Made by a program: the position numbers and the translations under genes. This document shows positions 37,082-49,415 of a stretch of 64,000 bases of DNA, piece after piece. The notes under the pieces are model-generated. The model had not been told where the DNA came from, made no database searches, and was given only the letters and a program-made list of their open reading frames with translations. The stretch is from positions 422,501 through 486,500 of the forward strand of contig JAAOOA010000122.1 in assembly GCA_012861695.1 (NCBI GenBank), given 5' to 3'. The stretch comes from Trematomus loennbergii (lineage: Eukaryota > Chordata > Actinopteri > Perciformes > Nototheniidae). Each line of letters begins with the position of its first letter. Within the stretch, counting starts at the first letter, position 1.

Positions 37082-38580
37082 AACTATATTATTTGCATGA
37101 ATGCCAAAGAGAAACCGAGCAGACTAAACAGAGTCTGAAGGGGCAAGCTCAGGACCAAAGGAAACCTTCTGTCTTTACCTGTAATCCCTGAAAGTAGGGA
37201 TCTCCGATCGGGTATTTTGGGGCCGATCGCCGGAATCAGTATCGGCCGATCCGATCGGGTGAGTGTGGGGCCTATGGGGATCTTCCATTTAAAGTGATGT
37301 TTTAAACTCAGTTAATGGGGCTCAGTTAATGGGGCTCATTCACTGGCGCTTCCACAAACAACAACCAACATAATTATTACATTCAAATGAAGTACATTAT
37401 TCAAGTTTACATTAACTTTGGAGAATAACACGGGAGAAATTAGCGGAAGCGCTCTCTTTTCCTCTCCCCCCTCTCTCTCTCCCCTGACAGCCTGTCAGTA
37501 TCTCATGCAGCTCACTGATCCAGTAATGAGTGACCCGACAGTGAAGAATAAATATATTTATAACTAGTTTAGCTTGTTCCAGAGGTAGATAAAATAGCTA
37601 AGTGTTAGGTCTAACTCTTAGTGTGTGTTTTGCTCCGCTCACCGGTCCGTCACAGCGGGCGGAGCTGCAGGATTTCTGCTTCACACTAGGGATGGGAACG
37701 ATTAATCGAATATTCGAAGTTATTCAGGTTTCGAATAATTATTCAGGTATTCGAATATGAGTTATGAATATTTTTATTTTTGGGAGGGATGCCTAAGTTG
37801 ATTACATATTATCAAATTGAATAATTCAATGTATACGACAGTGCCATAGCTAAATGTGTTAGGTGACGTCTAAAGGTGTGTTTTGCTCCGCTCACCGGTC
37901 CCTCACAGCGGGCAGAGCTGCAGGTGCTGATCTCTCTCTCTCGCGTCTGGTACTTCACTCGCGTTTATGTCCAAATCCATCAGATCTAGCTAGTTCTAGC
38001 TAATGATATGCCTGCTGCCCCTGCCTAATCACGCAGACTCAACCCTCATCTTATGCCCAAATGCGGCGCAAATGCACTCCGCAGCCGTTGCGAGGTTCTG
38101 GCGCTAACAGTTCATGAGCGTGCTCCCCGCCCCCTGTCAACACTCGCAACACATGAGTGGTCAGCCTAAACAACAATAAGCACTGCTTGGCAACCGTGTG
38201 TGGCGGCAAAGTACATAGACATTTTGACCGGAGAGATTTAGTTTTGCCGGTATTCAACATATTTTACCAGTCATAGTCCGGTAATTATTTACACTCTAAG
38301 AAGAGCTACACAACAGACATGGCGTCAAAAAGGAGTAATGTGTGGAAATATTTTTTTATAGGATATGCAGTGTGAGAAAAAGTTTTTAGAGAGTACTTGT
38401 CCATGGACAAGTGAGTTTGGCAATTTACTTGTCCGAATACATTTTTCACTTGTCCAGAATGGACAAAAATTGGGGCCACTGGAATCTTCTTCTTCGCCAA
38501 CGTATTTGACATTTTCCCACGTTTTTTACGACACCGCTAACGTAAGTGAGCGGTAAGATTTTACTGCATCACACATACGT

Positions 38581-39898
38581 AGGGTTGGGTATAGTTTGGA
38601 TTTTAACGATTCCGGTTCTGCTTTTCGATTCCGGTTATTTTCGGTTCTTTGAGAGGGTAAAAATAAGTCCCATGACAAACTGGGAGAAAAACATATTTAT
38701 GAAAACATTAAGTCAAATCTGTATTCCTATTTAGAAATCACTTCATACTGTTTAATTTCTTACGGTTATTGAATAAAATTATATAAAAATAATCTCTGCA
38801 TTGTTTAGTTAGTTCTATGTGGTGCAGTTTGAAAATGTACAATTGGCCCAGTCTCCTCTGATGTTACACTGCAACCTGCCTGTGAGACAGAGTCCAACCA
38901 CACATGTCCAACACATAGGCCTAATAATAATAATAATAATACATTATATGTATAGCCTATAGGCCTAGCGCTTTTCTACAACTCAAAGACGCTTGCATGC
39001 TTACACATGTCCTGCAATACACATGCTGCAGCTGCTGCTCACTGTTTGTAAAAGTAAATAAATACTATTTTCATTTCAATAATGTATTTTCTATACCCTG
39101 CTTCATAAACAATACTGACATCCCTGTGCTCCTCCGAGTTTAGGAGTCGGGGGATGTGAGGACAGCGCGAGGACACAGACAGGGAGGCTGCTTTACTTCA
39201 TAAAGGAAATGGCGTCAATATTAACAACGTAGGAGCTAAAACGCTTAATAACCTTCATTACGTGTTAAAGGTGGGGTAGGTAAGTTTGAGAAACCGGCTC
39301 GAGATCGCTAGAATTTGAAAATACACAACCGAGAAAATCTGCCACTTCCTTATAGAGCCCCTCCTCCAACACACACGAACGCGCACATGACCAATGAGGG
39401 CACGAGATAAGTTTGTGCACAGATGGAAGGCTGACAGGCAGGTAGGCCATCCAGTTATTTTAGCCGGGCCGGCTAAAATGATTGGTCGTGCTTTTTACAG
39501 TACTACGGCTTCCACAGATGACATTTTTGTATGGATTTTTTGTCAAAGCACTTAAGATATTCATTGCTATCGGGATGTTAAGAGCATTCCATGGAATATA
39601 ACAAAAAGTGTATCTCGAGCCGGTTTCTCAAACTTACCTACCCCACCTTTAAAGAAAGAACATAAGAAAGTTTGACAAAGATTAGGCTGTTAAACGGGCA
39701 GCGGGTCCGCTGTGTGTAGAAAGAGAGAGGGAGAGAGAGAGACGCTGAACTGCAGCGATCAGATGATCCGGAGCAGAGAGAGAGAGCTGCGGTCCGCGGG
39801 GCTCGGCCTCGCCTCCTGTCCTCACAACTCTTATTAATCCCGGTACTGGACAATTGTTATTTGTTCCTACTCGGAACCGAGTTTTGCTTCCCAACCCT
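38581..39898. mobile_element. nest level 4: hAT-like element (AGGGTTGGG ends)
   Basis: Starts AGGGTTGGGTATAG with GATTCCGGTTCTGCTTTTCG and ends TCGGAACCGAGTTTTGCTTC then CCAACCCT. The termini are inverted relatives, but I found no clear target-site duplication, so the edges may be eroded. Confidence 0.7.
39269..39648 (-). mobile_element. nest level 5: TTAA MITE (AGGTGGGG family), copy 2
   Basis: TTAA at 39265-39268 and 39649-39652; ends AGGTGGGGTAGGTAAGTTTG and CAAACTTACCTACCCCACCT are perfect 20-bp inverted repeats. 380 bp, in reverse orientation relative to 17703-18081. Confidence 0.93.
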
Positions 39899-40453
39899 GC
39901 CACTGTGCTACACGTCCCGCACCGCCCCGCCCTCGTCTAACAGTACAGAAAGCGGCGAGATGCATTTCCTTAGGAATCGACAAGCAGAACCGAAACTAAC
40001 ATTTCTAAACGAACAATGGCGGACACGGACAATTTGCGAATGAGTTCTGCCTTTTGTAAACTGAGTTTATCAATAATTTGTCAATAAATGAGGGCTAAAA
40101 ACGTCACTTGTCCGCCGGACAAGTCAATTGAAAGATCTACTTGTCCAACATTGTAAATAACACGTCCCGGACGGTGGGACGGGTGTGCTTTTTCGCACAC
40201 TGATATGTACATTTCGGTTAACCGGTTAACCGTTTTTTGGGGGGTTGAATATTCGAATATACATTTGCTTTCAAATTCCCATCCCTACTTCACACACGTT
40301 GCATACCGCTATTTATTGTCTTTTTCGGACACCTTAAAATACTGCCAGCCCGGTGAAGCCATTTTGGCGAGCTTGTTTTGCCGCGCACTGAGAAAAGTGT
40401 CATGTATTTACATCATGTGATCGGCTCTCGATCGGAGCATCCCTACCTGAAAG

Positions 40454-41012
40454 TAAATCAAACCAGTTTTTACTCTGCAATGTATTTACATTCAGTAATT
40501 CTCTATTAAGTAGTTTTTTAAATAGAGGGGGGGGGGGGGGGCACTATCAAAATCGTCTTCACACACATGACGGGCCCACTGCTGTAATTTATCAAACTAA
40601 TAACAGCCTCACTGGTACCACCGTGTCACAGCTGTTTTAAGTTACTGCTATTATATATTACTGCTATATATTATTATAAAGAAGGCTACCTTCCTCTTGC
40701 TGCAGTTGTTTGGAGAAAGCAGCAAAACCTAAAAAAAAAAGACCTTTGCAATGTCTCATACTTTACAACAACAGCAGATCTGTGAACAAGATAAATGTCC
40801 ACTTCATTAAAGAGTGCACTGCAGATGTTTGCAGACAATATATTTCCCCAGCGACAAAACATAAGACATGACAGAGCCTTGAGTCATCGGGATCCAATCG
40901 CCTGCTGCCACCGTGACCCGCAGAACCCCGGATGGAAGAGTCATCACTCTTCATTTTAAACTCTGAACTGTTTGAACCTGACAGAACTACAAATGTTCAC
41001 AATGTTGAGGTA
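40454..41012. other. no gene recognised; poly-G near 40525
   Basis: AT-rich DNA with a G18-like run at about 40526-40543. No other feature. Confidence 0.4.
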
Positions 41013-41020
41013 CAATGGGC

Positions 41021-41496
41021 TAGGGCTGTGCGATTATGACAAAAATCATAATCACGATTATTTAGTCAATAATTGATATCACGATTATTAAATACGATTA
41101 TTCATTGACTTTGAAAAAATCCATTTATTGAACTTTAAAACAAATACAAATAATAATTTGAACAGTATCTTTTTAACTGTTGATTACCCTGAACGTATAA
41201 TTCAACTGAAAAACCAATACAAAAATAAATAAAATAAATGATACATTTAAATAAATAATATCAAAATAATAAATACCAATAAACAAGATCAACAAATATT
41301 TTGGAGCGCACTTCCCCAAGCTACTATATAAATATGATAAATACAAATAAATGAGACCAAAATTAATTAGATCAAATATGTTGCAGTCACAACCTAGCAA
41401 AGCTAAATAATTGTTTTTTTCGATTATGTTGTTTTCGTAATTGTGGCAGGCCAAAATCGTAATTGCGATTAAAATACGATTAATTGCACAGCCCTA
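41021..41496. mobile_element. hAT MITE (TAGGGCTGTGCGATTA), copy 2, perfect 8-bp duplication
   Basis: TAGGGCTGTGCGATTATG ... TTAATTGCACAGCCCTA, flanked by CAATGGGC at 41013-41020 and 41497-41504. 476 bp; longer than copy 1 by internal AT-rich sequence (GCGCACTTCCCCAAGCTAC) that copy 3 also has. Confidence 0.93.
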
Positions 41497-41504
41497 CAAT
41501 GGGC

Positions 41505-41643
41505 CATATCCTGTGTTCAACTAAAGGTATTTTCTAAATGTACTGTCTCTCTGACCCGCTAGCCTCTCTGTGCGACCATGGCAACCAAAGCCATACTGTA
41601 ATGAGGGAAACAATAGGAGCTGATTTTACTCAGAGTTCAATGA
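41505..41643. other. no gene recognised
   Basis: Short stretch between two repeats. Confidence 0.4.
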
Positions 41644-41886
41644 ATGATCAATCAATCAATGTTTATTTATATAGCCCAATATCACAAATGTTACATTTGT
41701 CTCAGTGGACTTCACAGTTTGTACAGAATATCAGTATGACAATACGACACCCTCTGTCCTTAGACCCTCACATCGTACAAGGAAACACTTCCAGAGAAAA
41801 ACCCCACAGTTTAAAGGGAACCTGGGAGAAGCCTCAGGGAGAGCAACAGAGGAGGGATCCCTCTCCCAGGACGGACAGACGAATGA
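41644..41886 (-). mobile_element. retroelement 3'-end-like repeat, copy 2
   Basis: Reverse complement of 12598-12849: TCAATCAATCAATGTTTATT, GCCCAATATCACAAATG, AAGGAAACACTTCCAGAG, GGAGGGATCCCTCTCCCAGG. The open frame over it is a by-product. Confidence 0.7.
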
Positions 41887-42903
41887 TACACCTCTTGATC
41901 AGAAAGGGAGAAAATCCAGTCCCCTATTAGGCAAAATCCACTTTTTCATGTATTTTCTACATAAATATGTGCCCCCCGCTGCGAAGAGACTGGGAAAGAT
42001 TCAGGAACAAAGAACCTTTTTCTTTTTCTCCTGATCCATTTATATAAAAACCTGTCTGAAAATCAGCCGATCAGATTTTGGTCACATTGTGATGTCACAA
42101 TGTTTGTTTTTTTAACCATTAGCCAATAACCAACCAAGGTAACAATAATAATAAGTAATAGGGTATCTTTCAATTCTAGTAACTAAGTTGGGTTTACAGT
42201 GCAGGGAACAGCTCATGCATTCTGCCTACTTGCACAAAATACTCTTCAATCAATGTTTCCGTAGTCTCCGTGGTAATTTGTTGAGAGGAGCTGTGATGTT
42301 CTGATTTGGTTCCGAGTGTTCCTGAGCACACTGCCAATCCAACCTGTCCTCTGAGAAGTGTGAGTATGAGGTTTGCTGAGAAGGCAAAACCGTTCTGCCT
42401 GCTCCTGAGGAGATGTTCTCTGTGTGCTGTTCCCTGACTGCTAACTCAACACTCAGAGAGGCTCTGTTCTTATGAGATCAATTCCTTTGTTTCCACTTTT
42501 ACCAATTCATTCATATCACCACTTAATCAGCTTTTTACTTGTGCTTTGTGGTTTATTTTTTTAGTATCAACCTAGAGTTTTCGCTTCAGCAGGAAATGGT
42601 ATAACACTGGAAGACAGAAAAAGAGTTTGTCTAAAAAGCAAAATGATTGTGTATGCCTGAACCCACCGGGACTAGAACAACCAAGGCAAGCCAAATTAGA
42701 GTTACATGATTTTTTATTAGCTGACTTTTCTGAGATGGGTATGTACCAGGTCTGCTTCAGAAAAAAAATCCACAACCTCAGACTGAACCCAACCACTGTC
42801 CTGCTCATTCAGCTTGTATATGACTCAAAGTAACTGCGAGGAAAACAAATGGAATCAATACAGCCTGAAAAATGTAAGGACAAGTTTTGCTTTTCATTCA
42901 CCA
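41887..42903. other. no gene recognised
   Basis: No domain or repeat end recognised on either strand. Confidence 0.4.
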
Positions 42904-42911
42904 CCAAGGAC

Positions 42912-43875
42912 TAGTGTTGTCACGATACCAACATTTTGGTTTCGATACCGATACCAAGTCAAGAATTGCGATTCCGATTCTTTTTCCATACTTTTCTTTA
43001 TTATTTTCATGATCAATAAAATTGTAGTTTATCTGTTAAGTGTTTTCTTACAACATGGTCTCTTCTTTATACTTGAGTTTATGTGATTTCTTTGATAGTT
43101 AACTTTATATTTTATTAACATGTAATAGTACAGTAATATAAATAATTATTGACAAAATGTACATTGCAGATGTTAGCCACATTGGTAAGTTAGCTAAAAA
43201 GATATCCATATTAACAGTTATCATTGCCATTAATTGCCTCGTCAAACTACGAAAACGTTAGTTTGTCACAAAATAAATACACTTGTTTGACTTAGATTTG
43301 AGGGCATGGGCTTGAGCATGATGTAATGATGTTATCTATCACATTCGCTAACCTGTCTTTCAATTCTTTAAACAGCTCTGGATGCCGGTCGGCGAGGTGC
43401 TTAGCCAAGTTGATGTGTTGGCTCCCTTGGTTTGCAGGGATCTAAAACATGTCTTACAGACGGCCTCGTGGTGTCCGTAGGCTTGCCCTCACTGTCAGAG
43501 ATATAGCTCAAATACTTCCACATTTCGCTTCTGGCGTCTTTTTTGTCAACAAGCCGAGGCGCAGCGGCAGTTGCACTCCCACTTGCAGCCATGCTTCTCG
43601 TTTCTCACATGCTCTGGCAGCTAGCGCGTGCACGAGAGAGGGGAGGCACTAGAAGCGTGCTTGATAGGGGAGGGACTGCAGGCACGGCTGCAGTGCAGGG
43701 AGTGGAAGCAGAGCGCTGAACACACACGGCTCTTATTAAAAACAGCACTTTCTCACCGGAGTACTTTTCCCCGTCATTCTTAAAGTACCGATACTAATGA
43801 AACGGAGGAATCGTAACGTTTTTAACGGCAGGGTATCGCGGTACCTTTCAAGTATCGGTACACCGTGCAACACTA
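42912..43875 (-). mobile_element. hAT element (TAGTGTTG ends) with BED-finger relic
   Basis: Starts TAGTGTTGTCACGATACC and ends GTACACCGTGCAACACTA; CCAAGGAC is duplicated at 42904-42911 and 43876-43883. 964 bp. It contains the 5' part of a hAT transposase on the minus strand (next entry) but no catalytic region, so it is an internally deleted derivative. Confidence 0.92.
43340..43592 (-). pseudogene. hAT transposase N-terminus with BED zinc finger, frameshifted
   Basis: ATG at 43592-43590 begins MAASGSATAAAP, then SEMWKYLSYISDSEGKPTD. In a second frame near 43463-43410 comes CKTCFRSLQTKGANTS, and in a third near 43409-43349 NLAKHLADRHPELFKELKDR. Together they give C-x2-C and H-x4-H in the order of a BED finger, the DNA-binding domain of hAT transposases. 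Two frame changes break it. No RNase-H-like catalytic region or dimerisation domain follows inside the element. Confidence 0.8.
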
Positions 43876-43883
43876 CCAAGGAC

Positions 43884-45575
43884 AGTGAATTCGGATCTAC
43901 ACCAGGGACGTACTGCAGCTTCTTCTTCAAATTGTGCATTCATTTATTTAAAGACCTGTGACAAAATGGCGCTCTTCTCTAAACACCAGCATTTTGTTTC
44001 AATTGTTTCCAATCAGGAGAGACCCAAAGAGCACTCCGCTCTTTTGTTGGCCGCTTCTAGTGTTTGAAAAACATTTCAACTTTCCAGAGAAGCACTAGTG
44101 TGGAAATTTGAGAAAAATATTGTTTTGGCCGTGTAATTCAGACAGAAACATCATACAGTACAAAGACCTAAAGCCCATTTATTTACGCAGATCTGTCAGA
44201 TCGAGGGCCCTGGATGTGGCTGCCGGTGAATGTCGTACTTTTCTCTCACATCTGAGAGGAAGCATCTTCTGGTTGTTGTTTTTTCCAGTGTGTTTCTGTC
44301 AGAAAAGACGCAATGTGGACACAGGCAGTAGGAAATGTTTACTGAATGCTACCTGTACACACACACACTTACACACACCCCTGAGTGAATGTATCCCAGA
44401 GGAAAAGCATGAGCCTCCCTCCCTCTCCTGTCTCCTCCCTGTGGGACAGTCAGTCTCTCCTCTCATTTGCAGTGGAGCTCATTTAAACACAGCAGGATAC
44501 ACCACTCTCATTTAAAAATATCCCATACATCTCATCCCATGCACGCACGTTCCCTCACAGGAATACTTCAACTCACTTCCTGTTGACTTCAACCGACTTG
44601 AGTGTGTAAATAAAGTTCAATTTATAGGATTGTATTAAAGAATATGTTTAGATTTTTCTTGTTGCATGAGTCACAGAGTCAGTGTGACAGGCGGCTCATC
44701 AGACGGGATCCTCCTCTTTTCCCAAGGTCAGTGGGCAACACAAGCACCAGCTGACAAATGGGGAACCTTTCCTCTATCTCTCTCTCTCTCTCGCACGCAC
44801 CGTGCACGCACATCACACTGTGTGCACTATCATCCATCAAAGTGATGCCGTCTGGCGGGGCTATCCCCACCATCGCTCTGCCCCACTTTCCATACAGGGC
44901 ACTTTTCCAATAATACGGTTCAAAGCAGGATTAGCTTATTGTTGACCCACACACAAGCATGAACGCAAATGCTCACACACACCCAAACACACATATTTGA
45001 GAAAATGCATTAGGAGATTCAGCAAATGCAGTCATCCAAGTGTTATAGAGCAGTGATTCCAAACCTATAGAGCACTTCATAGGAAGTACAAAGGAGTCAT
45101 CAGGAGAGCCTCTGGATTTCTCTGAAGTCTCTATAAGGAGAAAATGTACTGCCAAAGAAATAACAGCTGCTCCTCACATCACTCTTATTTGAAACAGGAC
45201 TATTGTAACCTGTCCAATAACTAGCCGGGATCCCAGTAAGGGAGGCCAAAGATTCTCGAAGGGTCTGTATTTTGAGTCTTTGCTGTCAGGGTTCCTGGAC
45301 TTTGGAACAATCTGCCTGAGGAAATCAGGAGTGCAAACGCTAATTTCAATCTTTTATAAACACCTTTTTTAGATCTGCTTTTCTGTGATTTTATTTAACT
45401 AAACCAAATCTAATGACATGTGCAATTAACTTTGCACACTAAATTAGCCTCTTATGCACTGTTCAGGTTCAAATACATTTCAAATGGGAATCACAGCTAA
45501 GTTTCTTGATTATACAGTCACGAATGTCCACAAAACATATTGAGCTGATACTGCTAGCAAGATTGGCTGCACATT
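43884..45575. other. no gene recognised
   Basis: The 135-residue frame at 44108-44515 (plus) has no recognised domain and no exon signals that I can support. A short (CT)n and (CA) content occurs near 44775-44815. Confidence 0.4.
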
Positions 45576-45579
45576 GGCA

Positions 45580-45881
<302 letters not shown>

Positions 45882-46582
45882 GTCTTTGGTTGCGTTTCCA
45901 CTTGGCCTAGTACCGGCTAGCGGGTCCTAATTCAGTTTTCCTGGCCTCATAAAATCGCGGGTCTAGGGCCAGAGACAACGAGGCTGAGTCGGGCTGAGTA
46001 TGCTAAACTAGAGAGAGGATCGCTGGCAAGGGGGCTACAACTACAACAAGATGGACATATTTGACCGTGATTTAATTGTAATACACGTTTCAAAATGATG
46101 CAGAAGTAACAACATACTGATACCGGTTAGTAAAAACCATGAATTAATGCTTTGTCAAGTCTGCAGACAGACGGCAGGCGAAAAACCTTTTAAAATGCGT
46201 GTTTTCTAAATGGAGATTGGCTAAGCTAACGCAGTATATGCTCCGACCGTCCACACTCACAACAACGGCCTATACAGACATAAATAAAGCAGCGACTGTA
46301 TTCACCATGACACAGGCAGTCTGTGGTTTGTATTGTTTAACTTTTGTCTAGTTTCTGAACATATATGAGGAGCTGTGAGCTTGAGTGCTAACAGCTAACG
46401 GCTGTGTTGTTTTTCTGGGGATCTCTGAAGATCACGTCACGGCTCCGCCTACACTGTGTTACTATAGATACTACCCCAGTTCCTAAACTGTAATGGAAAT
46501 GCGCCATAAAGTGAGCCAGTCCTAACGAGGCCCAGCCATACCGAGCGGGGCCGAGCGAGGCCGTGTAGTGGAAACGCGCCAT
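45882..46582 (-). mobile_element. TGGCGCGTTTCC-type MITE, one end replaced by CA run
   Basis: Reverse-complement match to 56761-57450 from GGTTGCGTTTCCACTTGGCC to GTAGTGGAAACGCGCCAT, but the terminal 65 or so bases present at 57452-57516 are absent where the CA run begins. Contains the core (46056-46330) shared with 19118-19372. Confidence 0.78.
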
Positions 46583-46608
46583 AAATGTGAGGCTCCAGAG
46601 CTGAAATA

Positions 46609-46826
46609 CACTGAAAAAACTGAAACATTGACTTTCATTAAATGTATTATGCAAATACATATACAGTATAACAGTATTAGGTTAGTTGAAAGCAATAATA
46701 TTAGGTTAAAATAAAAATGATAAGGTTCAACTTAATATTATTGCTCTCAGCAAATCTAAAACAATTATTTGTAAATTGTTGAAATATTACATTTAATTAA
46801 AGTCAAGTTTTATTTTTTCATTGTAC
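46609..46826. mobile_element. palindromic TA-type MITE, copy d
   Basis: TA then CACTGAAAAAACTGAAAC at the left; TCAAGTTTTATTTTTTCATTG then TA at the right. The internal inverted repeat TTAGGTTAGTTGAAAGCAAT is kept on the left and eroded on the right. Confidence 0.8.
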
Positions 46827-47440
46827 TCTGAAAAGTGGGCAGTAGAAAGGCTCAGGGAGACATGGCAGAGAGGGCATCAGAGTCAGGCTTCAATACGACC
46901 GGAATATAAAATGCAAGGAGGCTTCTGCTGGACCAAACATCTCGAGGTCATGTATAATTTATAAGAGTACACCGAAATACTCCCACTAAAGCCAAGACAT
47001 GGCTGCACGGGGGAGCTGAGGGAGGAGGAACAGAGAGGGGAGCAGACAGGGAGTTCCTTTAGTGTGAGAGGTTTTGGATAAGGTTAGTTGGCACGATGTA
47101 TATTTCAGGGTATGCATTATCGTGTCAATTACAGTCACAGTCACTATTCTTCATGTGTTGCTACATTCTAAAGAAAGCCACAGAAGACCTGACAGTGGTT
47201 TCCATCTGTTACACACAGTGTTGGTATCACCCAGTCGATACAGTTCGTCTGCATGGCTGCAGCTCTGATAGTCACTGTGCACAAGCCATGCAAAGAGACA
47301 TCAGAACAAGGAGGCCTGAGGCTCTCCTAACATCACAGCCAGGTCCCATTACTGTAATTATTATAGACCACACAGAGGGATTCATGAGTTAACCTTCACC
47401 TCCAAACACATGAAACTGTTGTTCCAAATATCACTCTTAG
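46827..47440. other. no gene recognised
   Basis: No recognised coding or repeat features. Confidence 0.4.
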
Positions 47441-47444
47441 GGTG

Positions 47445-47900
47445 TGTTCATACTGGACTCAAAGACAAGATTTGCATCGCTTTACTCGCACAAGTTTGAC
47501 TGCAGCATCATCCGTCTTTACTAGCGTCCCTCAAATTAGACGCGCTGGAGAGGAGGCTGGGCTTATCTCCATGTAGAACCCAACAACAAAGTAAACATTT
47601 TGCCGGGATTTAATTGTAATAAGCTGCTCCATCCACACTCACAATAACATCAGACAGACATATATAAAGCAGCGACTGCATTAGCCATAGAAAGGCTATG
47701 GTTTGAACATTTAAAAACACAGATTTTTTCTCCAGTTTGAGTTCTGTGTGCTCGCCCAGAGTCAGCGGCCGGGGTTTTGGTTTTCTGATTCAACAGCGTC
47801 AGTGACAACAGGCTGAGATTCTCAACGCTGATTGGATTTTGCAAGAAAGCGTCACGCCATCGATCAAGTTGGTCAAATAGAACTCTCGGAAATGAAGCGT
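47445..47900. mobile_element. MITE with TGTTCATACTGG end, partial core
   Basis: GTGTGTTCATACTGGACTC at the left resembles GGTATGTTCAAACCAGACGC at 18983; GGGCTTATCTCCATGTAGA and GGGATTTAATTGTAATA match the same element, but much of the core is deleted. Confidence 0.55.
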
Positions 47901-48178
47901 GGCCGCGTCATTGCGTTGACTTAACATGTAATATAAAAACTGCTTTGCGTTGGTTAAAAGGTTACGGAGGTTTGAAGATAATATTTAAATTAGGTAACCC
48001 AGGGATGGTAATTAAAACAGTGTGATGTTGCTAACTAGAAAAAGCTTTAGGCTAGAAATGTTTATTGAGTAGCTGTCAACCTGGTGCCGGTAAACAGAAG
48101 AGATTATTCTGCTGTTAGTGATGGAACAGGTCAAGGTCGAGAAGATGTCCTTAACAGAGAAACAGGAAGTTGAAGGTG
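47901..48178. other. no gene recognised
   Basis: Short single-copy-looking stretch. Confidence 0.4.
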
Positions 48179-48186
48179 CTCATTCA

Positions 48187-48626
48187 TAGGGCTGTGCGAT
48201 TATGGCAAAAATCATAATCACGATTATTTGGGTCAATAATTGATATCACGATTATTAAATACGATTATTCAAATACAAATAATAATTTGAACAGTATCTT
48301 TTTAACTGTTGATTACCCTGAACGTATAATTCAACTGAAAAACCAATACAAAAATAAATAATATCAAAATAATAAATACCAATAAACAAGATCAACAAAT
48401 ATTTTGGAGCGCACTTCCACAAGCTACTAAACATATATACCTTTAGTTATTTACATATGATAAATACAAATAAATGAGACCAAAATTAATTTGATCAAAT
48501 ATGTTGCAGTGCACTGTCACAACCTAGCAAAGCTAAATAATTGTTTTTTTCGATTATGTTGTTTTCGTAATTGTGGCAGGCCAAAATCGTAATTGCGATT
48601 AAAATACGATTAATTGCACAACCCTA
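48187..48626. mobile_element. hAT MITE (TAGGGCTGTGCGATTA), copy 3, perfect 8-bp duplication
   Basis: TAGGGCTGTGCGATTATGG ... TTAATTGCACAACCCTA, flanked by CTCATTCA at 48179-48186 and 48627-48634. 440 bp, close to copy 2 with a small internal deletion and a small insertion. Confidence 0.93.
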
Positions 48627-48678
48627 CTCATTCAGGAGACCAGCCAAATGAATACCTGGCATCCCGGGACAGCATGGC

Positions 48679-49167
48679 CAGTGGTGGAAAGTAACTTAGT
48701 ACATTTTGAGCATTTCAATTGTGTGCTACCTCTACTACAATTCAGAGGTAAATTGTGTAGTTTTACTCCACTACATGTATTTAATACCTTTAGTTACTTT
48801 ACAGATTTGGATTAATGATGTGAAATATAATCATCCCTCAAATCAGACTTTAGTTCCACCTGGAGTAAATTCACAAGCTACCCTGCAGTATACAAAGTCA
48901 TTCAAACTAGCTGCACCTTTACCGTCTGTGATAACACTTTAATGATCAATCATTATAAAACATATCATATATATTATTCTGAAATGGACCAATCTGCACA
49001 TGACTACTTTTATTTTTGGTACTTTAAGTATATTTTGATGCTAAGACTTTTCAACTTTTACTTGATTAACATTTGAAATGCAGGACTTTTACTGGTAACA
49101 AAGAATTCTTACACTGGTAGTTCTACTTTTACTCAAGTACAAGATCTGAGTACTTCTTCCACCTCTG
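48679..49167 (+). mobile_element. hAT-like MITE (CAGTGGTGGAAAG ends)
   Basis: Starts CAGTGGTGGAAAGTAACTTA and ends GAGTACTTCTTCCACCTCTG, inverted relatives. The flanks GCATGGC and CATGAGGC are similar but not a perfect duplication. Internal sequence matches 18127-18430. Confidence 0.8.
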
Positions 49168-49415
49168 CATGAGGCTGCCGAAATTAGTAGAGATGAACAG
49201 AAAGTTAGCTGTAAGGAAGAACGAGAACCACTTCCAGAGCTGGCAACCATGTGCCTTGACTAGAAATGGGATGTTATACTGCATGAAAAAACACAAGCAT
49301 CTGGCACCACACTGAACAAACTGTAAAAAATGTGTTTATGTCAACAGATTGGCTGAAGGCATTAATGTTAAGTTCGAATACAAAATATGAATTAACCCAA
49401 TACCGTTTTATTCAA

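Larger units (their letters stand above)
38368..40202. mobile_element. nest level 3: CAGTGTG-ended element, 5-bp duplication
   Basis: Ends CAGTGTGAGAAAAAG and CTTTTTCGCACACTG. ATATG is duplicated (38363-38367 and 40203-40207); the empty site TATAGGATATGTACATTTC is preserved in the 57.7-kb copy of level 2. A 5-bp duplication is reported for the hAT5 clade, so that class is possible. CACTTGTCC motifs recur inside (38440-38460, 40105-40150). Confidence 0.85.
37687..40287 (-). mobile_element. nest level 2: hAT element (TAGGGATGGGAA ends)
   Basis: Starts TAGGGATGGGAACGATTAATCG and ends TTCAAATTCCCATCCCTA. CTTCACAC is duplicated at 37679-37686 and 40288-40295, and the join restores the level-1 sequence (GCTTCACACACGTTGCAT, as at 36850). 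It carries GGTTAACCGGTTAACCG near its right end (40217-40233). Other copies are at 57652-58390 and 60970-63952. Confidence 0.93.
37195..40445 (+). mobile_element. nest level 1: hAT element (TAGGGATCTCCGATCG ends)
   Basis: Left TAGGGATCTCCGATCG, right CGATCGGAGCATCCCTA. CCTGAAAG is duplicated at 37187-37194 and 40446-40453, a perfect 8-bp target-site duplication. With the nested insert removed, its own sequence is only 37195-37686 plus 40296-40445, agreeing with 36600-37081 and the reversed copy at 59755-60188. Confidence 0.93.

Noticed and set aside
44108..44515. 135-residue open frame as a gene
   Set aside because: No recognisable domain, no supporting splice or promoter signals, and its composition is not distinctive.
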